Positions 41,091 to 49,200 of a stretch of 64,000 nucleotides of DNA are shown piece after piece. Both the position numbers and the translations under genes were made by a program. The notes under the pieces are model-generated. The model searched no databases. It saw only the letters and a program-made list of their open reading frames with translations, and was not told the DNA's origin. The first letter of the stretch is position 1. Every line of letters starts with the position of its first letter. Source of the stretch: an uncultured Prevotellaceae bacterium (lineage in GTDB: Bacteria; Bacteroidota; Bacteroidia; Bacteroidales; Bacteroidaceae). The stretch covers positions 1 to 64,000 of the forward strand of contig CACXVS010000021.1 of NCBI GenBank assembly GCA_902771155.1, given 5' to 3'.

Positions 41091-44000
41091 ACGATCAATT
41101 TTCCAGCAGAATAGGTTATTTCATAGTTTTCTGATAATGCGCCATTCGCAGTCACTGCATATTCACCTTCTGGAGAGTCTTTTGTCGCCAAAGTATTTAC
41201 TGATGGTTTCACTAACAGTACGGCACTTGTCTCATTGTTCTTGAATCCTTCGTAAGCAACTTCAAATTCAGGATTCTCCTCACCTTGCTGTTTTGTGTAT
41301 GTTCCTACCTTAATCTTAAGCGGAGCCTTCTTGATCATCAATGTGCCATTCGCATATGTAATCTCTTCGTTTGTAACAGTTCCCTTAGCGATTACAATAG
41401 GATATGTGCCAGGAGACGATGTCTTTGTGGCTGTACAGGTTATTTCGGGCGTACCTCCCAGTTCCTTAACATCGCTCGTAAACTCATATTGGGGGAGATC
41501 ATCGCCATACTCAATAGTGTAGCTATTGGCCTTCACCATAGTTGAGTATTCCTGAATGTTTGTAAAGTTTTCCCATCCCGGTGCTAATCGATAAGCTTCA
41601 GCACAACCTTCTGGCACATAGAGCGTACAGTTAGACAGATTAACACCTTCAAACACTGACTCTGCATTCTCTTGCGATATGCCACGACTACGCGAAGCGG
41701 ATGGTGTTTCTTCATTACCAATAACTGTTCCTAATGTTGGCGGTACTTTAGATGCCGAGCGGATGCTATTCAAGAGCGCACATCCCGCAAACGCCTTCTT
41801 ACCGATACTCGTTATCGTCTCTGGTATGGATACTGCTGTCAAAAGATCCTGATCCTCAAAAGAACTTGGAGCGATAGCCGTAACAGTATATTCATCCTCA
41901 CCATAAGTGGTCGCTGAAGGAATAACCACCTCGCCCTCACAGATTTCATTTGTCCTCTCTACAGAGGCAGTATTGTCCTCATATACATTAACCAGCACGC
42001 CCTGTTCCTCTTGCTGAGCTGATTCGATAATGGTGCCGAAATGCTTAAAGTCAGTGGCCTGGCGGTATTTTTCTGTTGTACCGAAGGGTACGTATAATGT
42101 ACATTTTTCCACATGAGGATAGAGTGGACCATAGTCAATATTATCATAATTGATATGGAACGTGTTGGCCTCTAATACAGGTGGTTCCTGCCAACTGACT
42201 CTGTAAATATCACAGTAACTCCAAAAAGTACTCTCTCCTCCGATGGTCTTAACAGAACCTGGAATAGTCAGATCTGGTGCCCTGAAATTAGCGAATGCAC
42301 TTTCAAGAATCTCTGTTAGACCGTCTGGCAATACAACAGGATATTTTACTTCGCAAGGACTAAATGCACAGTGATCGATAGTCTTTAACTTGGAACCTTT
42401 CTCAAAGGTAATCCTATCTACAAAGGATATTTCAAAGCACCGGGCTCCAATCAATTCAACGGTTTTCGGAATGACAAGGCTTGTCATGGTACACTCAGAG
42501 AAGGCGAGTTCTCCTAAAGCATTCACTACATATTCCTTTCCATTAGCAGTAATTGTCTCAGGAATAACAACGTCACCAGAATAGCTATTCATTAGATTAT
42601 TGCGGTAGGTAACGGTAGCACTGCCCGTCTCGTCGTCAAGTAAATAACATATCCCATCTACCTCTACAGCTCCATTTTCAACCTCCATATAGAGGCCGTT
42701 ATTAGCGAAGGCCTTCACTCCGTTGCGTACTTTTAAATCCACTTCAGTCTGAAGTTTTTCTGTGAAATACACTTTCCTCCACGGTTCATCTCCAGAAGCA
42801 AACACAGGATACAATACATAATCACCATCTGCGAGTTCTGTATTGATCTCTTGCTCTCCTTCAAAAACCTCATAGCCTTGGGCATCGTGAGACATCTCTA
42901 CTGGGAGACTAAGATACTTCATCTCATGTGTGGACGTGTTTTCGATAGCAATCGCCAGACTTAGATCATATTCAAGATATGAAGTACAACTGAAATAACA
43001 AAGATTATACGATACCTTATTGCCACTGGTATGCATAAAATTACGTTTCGAACCAAAAGCGATGGATAGTTTGCCGCCTTCGTTCTTTTTAATTTTGACA
43101 TCCACTTCCTGATTGGTGTCAAAGCCTGTGGCACTGCTCAAATACCAACCATTGCTAATACCATCCCATCCATAGTTGAAATGGAAGTAACCATCTGCAT
43201 TATAGCCATCGCAAACGAAAGAGTGGTTTCCACCACGATACCGCATTGGACGGCCTGCGTCAAGCTCCTCTCGCAGGATAGTTTCCCACTGATCGGTCGT
43301 CATATAATCTCGCTGAAGTGTAAAAGCAGATTTATCATAGTCGAAATAATCATATAGTGGGTGTGGACGTGCACACCCATAACTCGCGTCTGCCATAAAC
43401 TGTGACCTGCTTGCATAACTAACATCACGCATCAGCAATGCCACAGCTTCCCTAGACTCCTGACTGCTATTCTCGTCATACGTAGGCGTCATCAAGTCCC
43501 AACGATAAGTGGATTGTGTTAAATCAGCAGAGAGTTCACCTCGAACGGTAAGACCGCCATACCAAGTATATGACACGCTTTGAGTTCCATGTTCTGGCCA
43601 ACGATGATAATACATAATCTGTGCCAGCGCAGTATTCTCACATCCTACAGGGCAATGTTCACCATCGATCTCCGGAATCATATCATTATAGGGTGCAAAC
43701 TGCCCCCAGGCTGTCTCGCCAAGCAATGGTTCAACTACTGCATTCGCACGAGTGTGTGGGATGGCCTGAGATTTTAGGTTTTTAATCTCATTTGAATATG
43801 CATCCATCCAGCCTTTGGCATTTATAGGAAGTTTTGAATAATCGAATGAGCCTTTGTCAGAATAACCCAACACAGCACCAGACGTGCGCTCATCGCCTGA
43901 AACAATGACGAAGCCATCGTTCTCTCCTCGATTAAACACATAGTAGCAGTGCTTGCCTTCAACGGTTGACGTATAGGCCAACTTCAGAGATGACGACAAA

Positions 44001-44140
44001 CCCCTTGCTTTCGACGGAGCCTTCTTTGAAAGGAAATCCTTAGCTGTCTGCGCAGCCTGTTCCTCGCTCACTTGTTGGGCATGAAGTCCAACAATGCCTG
44101 TTAACAGGAGAAATCCTGTCAGTAAAAACCTGATTCTCAT
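39968..44140 (-). CDS. Secreted C10-family cysteine protease with LRR, MBG-like and T9SS-type C-terminal modules
   Basis: ATG 44140 gives 1390 residues (the TTG at 44155 adds five). Signal peptide 'MRIRFLLTGFLLLTGIVGLH'. A Spi-like propeptide (about 20-115) and a C10 protease domain follow, with nucleophile Cys near residue 167 in 'CPVGCENTALAQIMYYH' and the catalytic His near 305 in 'NHSFVCDGYNADGYFHFNYG'. BspA-like LRR units (about 480-850) contain 'VIPKTVELIGARCFE'. Two MBG-like Ig domains (about 865-1030) and two repeated modules (about 1040-1320) precede the terminal 'VYYNLQGQRVEKPSKG...IK' sorting tail. The usual V-A after the nucleophile is E-N here. It follows the 44172 gene by 31 bp and is probably in its operon. 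Confidence 0.82.
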   Translation of the reverse strand: MRIRFLLTGFLLLTGIVGLHAQQVSEEQAAQTAKDFLSKKAPSKARGLSSSLKLAYTSTVEGKHCYYVFNRGENDGFVIVSGDERTSGAVLGYSDKGSFDYSKLPINAKGWMDAYSNEIKNLKSQAIPHTRANAVVEPLLGETAWGQFAPYNDMIPEIDGEHCPVGCENTALAQIMYYHRWPEHGTQSVSYTWYGGLTVRGELSADLTQSTYRWDLMTPTYDENSSQESREAVALLMRDVSYASRSQFMADASYGCARPHPLYDYFDYDKSAFTLQRDYMTTDQWETILREELDAGRPMRYRGGNHSFVCDGYNADGYFHFNYGWDGISNGWYLSSATGFDTNQEVDVKIKKNEGGKLSIAFGSKRNFMHTSGNKVSYNLCYFSCTSYLEYDLSLAIAIENTSTHEMKYLSLPVEMSHDAQGYEVFEGEQEINTELADGDYVLYPVFASGDEPWRKVYFTEKLQTEVDLKVRNGVKAFANNGLYMEVENGAVEVDGICYLLDDETGSATVTYRNNLMNSYSGDVVIPETITANGKEYVVNALGELAFSECTMTSLVIPKTVELIGARCFEISFVDRITFEKGSKLKTIDHCAFSPCEVKYPVVLPDGLTEILESAFANFRAPDLTIPGSVKTIGGESTFWSYCDIYRVSWQEPPVLEANTFHINYDNIDYGPLYPHVEKCTLYVPFGTTEKYRQATDFKHFGTIIESAQQEEQGVLVNVYEDNTASVERTNEICEGEVVIPSATTYGEDEYTVTAIAPSSFEDQDLLTAVSIPETITSIGKKAFAGCALLNSIRSASKVPPTLGTVIGNEETPSASRSRGISQENAESVFEGVNLSNCTLYVPEGCAEAYRLAPGWENFTNIQEYSTMVKANSYTIEYGDDLPQYEFTSDVKELGGTPEITCTATKTSSPGTYPIVIAKGTVTNEEITYANGTLMIKKAPLKIKVGTYTKQQGEENPEFEVAYEGFKNNETSAVLLVKPSVNTLATKDSPEGEYAVTANGALSENYEITYSAGKLIVTAEVIPENTSIKISAAKQVPYCSKYNLDFTDLPDLKAYVATGYEKATGTIWLTRVMQVPAETGFLLIGDPGDYDIPTIDGVSDVYYKNMFKGTLTGTTIYTTEGEYTNYYLSKGTSGVGFYKVTNENGQKIGANRCYLPILTDIPANGAEGDAEVIKVSAAKQVPYYTSKNIDFSTLDAQGVKAYTATGYNYGSGVIWLTRVKKVPAQTGILVMAEKEGEYSVPTTSVQSVYENMFTGSETAQTIYTTEEIDGITYINYYLSNGESGVGFYKVTKEDGVKMGANRSYLQIPKRDTAAGARGMGNTTSTFSKLVISDNDDDVIAIPLFSGDATSISDVQQRVGEKDVYYNLQGQRVEKPSKGLFIRNGKKVVIK

Positions 44141-44171
44141 ATTTGTCTTGTTCAATTATTATAAATGTTTA

Positions 44172-45265
44172 CTATTTTCTTACGATAACCTTGCCATTAT
44201 GGATGTAAATGCCCTTGCCGGGTTTATCTACACGAAGGCCTTGGAGGTTGTAATAGACTTCCTGCTCTTCTACCCTCTGATGAACATCACTGATACCTGT
44301 AGCGTCACCGATGGCAATAACATCATCATCATCATCTGAGATAACCATTTTGCTGAAGGATGAAGTTGTATTGCCCATGCCTCGAGCACCCGATGTAGCG
44401 CGATACGGAATCTGCAGGTAACTGCGGTTGGCACCCATCTTCACACCATCTTCGTTCGTCACCTTGTAGAAGCCTACACCACTTGTTCCGTTCGACAGGT
44501 AATAGTTGATGTACTCTATATCGCCAACCGTCTCTGTGGTATAGATGGTTTGGGCCGTCTCAGAACCTACGAACATATTCTCATAGATGGATTGAACCGA
44601 AGTTGTAGGTACACTGTACTCACCTTCCTTATCAGCCATCACCAGGATACCGGTCTTAGCAGGCACCTTCTTCACGCGAGTCAGCCAGATCACACCAGAA
44701 GTATAGTTGTAACCAGTAGCCGTGTAGGCCTTCACACCCTGAGCATCGAGACTTGTAAAGTCAACATTCTTACTTGTATAATAAGGTACCTGTTTGGCGG
44801 CTGACACCTTGATGACTTCTGCATCACCTTCAGCACCATCGGCAGGGATGTTAGTCAATATCGGCAGGTAACAACGGTTGGCCTTTATCGAGACACCATT
44901 TTCATTCGTCACCTTGTAGAAGCCTACACCACTCGTACCACTTGACAGGTAATAGTTCGTATATTCACCTTCCGTCGTATAGATAGTGGTTCCTGTCAGC
45001 GTGCCCTTGAACATATTCTTATAATAGACCTCGGAGCCACCATCGATCGTAGGAATGTCATAGTCGCCAGGGTCGCCTATCAGCAGGAAGCCTGTCTCAG
45101 CAGGAACCTGCTTCACGCGAGTGAGCCAGATCGTACCCTTAGCTTTGTCATAGCCTGTAGCCACATAGGCTTTCAAATCTGGCAAATCAGTAAAGTCCAG
45201 ACTATATTCACAGCAATAAGGCACCTGCTTGGCACCAGTGATCTTAATGGACACATTCTCTGGTA
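44172..45265 (-). repeat. Shared 3' cassette, copy 2
   Basis: Second copy of the module A-B-tail cassette described for 39968-41090. Long stretches are nearly identical to copies 1, 3 and 4, for example around 44461-44590 against 52620-52750. Confidence 0.85.
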
Positions 45266-46220
45266 TTTCTTCTTCTATTTTCTCCACGGTCAATATTCCG
45301 TTAATATAGCTGATTTCATAGTTTTGAGCCTCAGCGCCGGAAATCGTAATAGGATATTCTCCAGCAGGTGAATTCTTTTTCGCTTTCGTCGAGACTTTTG
45401 GCTGTTTCGTCAGGACATCCTTCGTCTCATTTCTCTTGAATCCCTCGTACTCCAACGTGAATTCAGGATTATCCTCTCCCTGCATGCGGGTGTAATTTCC
45501 GACCTTAATCTTCAGCGGAGCCTTCGTGATAGCCAATGTACCATTCAAGAAGGTCACATTCGGACTGACGATAGTACCTTTCGACGCCACAATGTCATAC
45601 GTACCAACAGGCGAAGCCTCTGTCGCCTCACAGGTCATCTCAGGAACGCCCTCCAATGCCCCACCTTTGACAGTATATTCAAATGTTGGGTTTGCTTCGG
45701 CATATTCGCGGGCTGTATTCTTAACAGTAATGACAATATTATCAGTACCGGCTACTATTGCTGTAGCATTGATCTCACTCTCTTTCGTCACCGTACCATC
45801 CTCATCAGAAAGAGCGATTCCGCCTACCGATATCGTGTAGTTGCCAAGCGACAGACTACTACTTGCCTTTAGTTTAAAACTCAGCAAGTCTCCCTTTTTA
45901 AGCAACTGCAACGTGTTGGAATAGAACACAAACCGATTGGTTCCACTCCCCAAGTCTTGTACATTACAATCCATGTCATCAGGCTGGCCTGATGACATCT
46001 TGTACAGCTTGCCATCATCACCTTTTTCCAACGAGAACCCATCAGGCAAGGTCAGATCAAACTGCAAGCCCACATAATTACCCACTGTGGAGGACAATGA
46101 CATCTTCAGGTCAACAGTCTCACCGGGTTCCAACGACACGTTGTCTATCAGCAGATTACCTGCATACCCTGTTGCCAAAAACAAAAATGTCACGAGAACG
46201 ATTATGATACCTCTTTTCAT
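44172..46220 (-). CDS. Secreted protein with cohesin-like, MBG-like and shared C-terminal modules
   Basis: The 682-residue protein starts 'MKRGIIIVLVTFLFLATGYAG', a signal peptide. The first domain (about 22-150) reads like a cohesin/Ig-like beta sandwich: 'SLEPGETVDLKMSLSS', 'VGLQFDLTLPDGFSLE', 'GDLLSFKLKASSSLSLGNYT'. Two MBG-like domains follow (about 160-320), then modules A and B and the tail 'NLQGLRVDKPGKGIYIHNG'. It overlaps the C10 protease gene at 46217 by 4 bp (ATGA) and precedes the other C10 protease, so the three are likely one operon. Secretion by the type IX system is inferred from the tail; the ligand of the N-domain is unknown. Confidence 0.75.
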   Translation of the reverse strand: MKRGIIIVLVTFLFLATGYAGNLLIDNVSLEPGETVDLKMSLSSTVGNYVGLQFDLTLPDGFSLEKGDDGKLYKMSSGQPDDMDCNVQDLGSGTNRFVFYSNTLQLLKKGDLLSFKLKASSSLSLGNYTISVGGIALSDEDGTVTKESEINATAIVAGTDNIVITVKNTAREYAEANPTFEYTVKGGALEGVPEMTCEATEASPVGTYDIVASKGTIVSPNVTFLNGTLAITKAPLKIKVGNYTRMQGEDNPEFTLEYEGFKRNETKDVLTKQPKVSTKAKKNSPAGEYPITISGAEAQNYEISYINGILTVEKIEEEIPENVSIKITGAKQVPYCCEYSLDFTDLPDLKAYVATGYDKAKGTIWLTRVKQVPAETGFLLIGDPGDYDIPTIDGGSEVYYKNMFKGTLTGTTIYTTEGEYTNYYLSSGTSGVGFYKVTNENGVSIKANRCYLPILTNIPADGAEGDAEVIKVSAAKQVPYYTSKNVDFTSLDAQGVKAYTATGYNYTSGVIWLTRVKKVPAKTGILVMADKEGEYSVPTTSVQSIYENMFVGSETAQTIYTTETVGDIEYINYYLSNGTSGVGFYKVTNEDGVKMGANRSYLQIPYRATSGARGMGNTTSSFSKMVISDDDDDVIAIGDATGISDVHQRVEEQEVYYNLQGLRVDKPGKGIYIHNGKVIVRK

Positions 46221-49200
46221 CTTACTACTGTTTTTTTACCATTAATAATATAAATGCCCTTTTTCTGACTGCCGTCACGACGGATACCCCTTAGATCGTA
46301 AACCTTCTCAGAATTTTCTCTGTTGTCAACAACCTTCATGCTCGTTGCGGCAGAAGAACCATAGCATCTCACTGTCTCGCCCGTAGGCTTGGCAGCTTTC
46401 ATGTTCAGTACTTCCATTCTCTCAGAATCTTCCCCAGACATATATACCTCTATGAGATTACCATCCTCAGGGGCCAACAACTGGTTAGAAAGAGAATAGA
46501 GCACCACAGCATACGTATCAGCATCAGTCTGAAGACACATCACCTGATGTGACCTTGCCATACTCTTCACGGGACGGATATCATTGACCTGTACACCATG
46601 GGGAACTTTTACTTCAAACTGGGCAGCAGTATATTTTGTCAAGTCAACAAACTCTCTTGCCTTACTGTTTCCGTTATCTACTTGATTCAGAACGGCCTTC
46701 ACCACAAGAATGACATCGCCGATATTCAACTCCATGTCATTATTCATGTCATACAAAGCCATCTCCTCTGGAGTAGCATCTTCATTCATGGTAAAGTTGA
46801 CTACATTCACCACATCTCCTACATCAAAATGTCTCTGGGCATATATCGGGAAGCCACTATTATATCCCTCGGTGTCTTCTATCCAATGATAATAGGCACC
46901 TTCAGCATTTTCATCCACCCAGGCGTTGAGCGCATCAAGCAGGTCGGAGTGGAAAGCGCCATTGACATACGACGGTGTACTGAGTGTCCAAATTGAACCT
47001 GAACCCGTAAAAGCGGAATTGTTTGCCGTGTTACAGCCATCGCTAGCAATAGGAAGGGTTGTATCGTACTTCTTATAATAGCAATTTGCAACCAATTCCG
47101 GCATACCACAAGAACCTGTGATAATTCCAGTATAGTTATCATCAGACTTAATTTTGCTGACAACATAGCAATTGACAATGGTGTCATTCCATGCTAATCC
47201 GCAAATACCACCTAAATATCCGACTATAGTATTCACCTTCGATATATCATGTCTTGCTACAACATTACCTATAAAGCAGGAATTAGCAATATGGTGTCCC
47301 TGTTGAAGTGCAACAATTCCCCCTATATTCTGTATTCCAAGTACATCTCCAGAAACAGCACAATTATCAATATCAACATAATCTGCTTCCCCAATTAATG
47401 CACCAACATTGTTCTCTCCATACACACGGCATTGAGTTAAATACAAATTGCTTACAGTTCCATAATACATATATCCTATGAGCCCCATAAAATCAGCAAG
47501 TTCATTACAATACAAGCCTTTAATCGTATGATTATTCCCGATAACCCTACACCCTTCTAACCTATTATCCATTGAACCAATGGGCGTCCAACGATAATCA
47601 CTCATATCAATATCAGCCATGATGTAGAGGCTCTTTCCGTTTAATGACTGTCCAGCACCATTCAAACCATTGACAACACTCGAGAGCCACGCCAGGCCTT
47701 CTGCCGACGAAATATAGATATTGCCCTCGGAGTCCTCACGATAACCTTCCGGTTGTGAGGTGACCACCTCTGTCCAACGCAGATTATCAGGAATATAGGT
47801 CACATGTTTGCTCCAATAGCTCTTATCTGCTTCGCTATTCACTGCACGGACATAGAAATCCAACGGTTTGCCAACCGGTAGGTCTGTCAGCACACAAGGA
47901 TTACTGTTTACCGAAATGACCTTACCTTTACTGATATCACGTTCGGCAGCCACATACAGCACCTCCCATCTCTTGGGATTACCCGTCTGATTCCATGATA
48001 ATTTCGTTTGAATGATACCATCTTCAACAGTCGTGGCATTTGAGACAACCAAGTCTGTCGGATTATAGCATGAAGGCACAAAGGCATCACCAAAGACAGG
48101 ATAGCCCGTTTCGCTACTTATTGTCCAAGTCCTCAATCCCGAGTCATTCTGCATGGTCACCCACGCGTTCAGCGCTTCCGTCAAATCGGAATACTCTTTT
48201 CCACCCACATTAACAGACGACGACAGAGCGTTCTGGCTCCCGTTATGATGGAATAATGTAGCATTGGAGATATCCTCACAAGGATTGCCTATCACCCCCC
48301 ATTCAGTGTTAATATCATCTTGACCATAGAGATAATGAATATGAGTATTCATATAGGGACACCCTATCACGTTTCCAATCCAACTGGGACATTCCGGGTC
48401 AGCATAAACCGTTCCCGTAGAATAGCAGTTGGTGACAGTAGCATACATAAAATTACCAATCAGGCCGCCTCTGTACCAGGCACTAGTTCCTCCCTGTATG
48501 ATATTAACATTACCTGTAGCAAAGCTGTTCCGGACCACAACTTGTCCATAAACATTTCCTATTAAGCCCCCACAGCCCTCTCTTCCTGACACAGTACCAG
48601 AGGCAGAACAGTTAGAAATCAGGGGGGCAACCTCACCATAATGTACATCACCACATAAAGACCCTACGTTTGCATTTCCATAGACATCCACTGACGAATG
48701 GCAGTTGGTGATTTCTTTAAAAGCAGTCGCATACCCGACAAGTCCGCCAATTGCTGACGATGGGTTGCTGTGAGTTTCTCCATCGGTTTGAGTAAATATG
48801 GTTGCCACATAGCCCCCCACCATATTCACATTCTTGATACTGCCCTTATACAGATAACCGAACAATCCTTTGTCAGAATTAGCATCGTTGACATAGATAT
48901 TCGATATGGAATGTCCCTGACCGTCAAAATTGCCCGAGAAGGCAAGCCAGTCTTTATTGAAATAGCCACCTATTGGATTCCATCGGTAGCCTTTCAGGTT
49001 GACGTCAGCAGTCAAAGTGACAGTCTTTCCTTCAAATGTTTTAGGCTCCAGACCATGCAATCCGTTCACTTTTGCAGCAAGCCAGGCAAGACCCTCTGTC
49101 GAGGAGATAGAAACATTGCCGTCAGCATCCTCCACATACCCTGCAGGCTGCTCCTTCACAATATCCGTCCAATAGGTCAAGTCAACAATGATATACTGCG

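Noticed and set aside
44172..46860. A true cellulosome
   Set aside because: Only one incomplete dockerin-like loop and one cohesin-like domain are seen, and no scaffoldin or glycoside hydrolases carry the partners.
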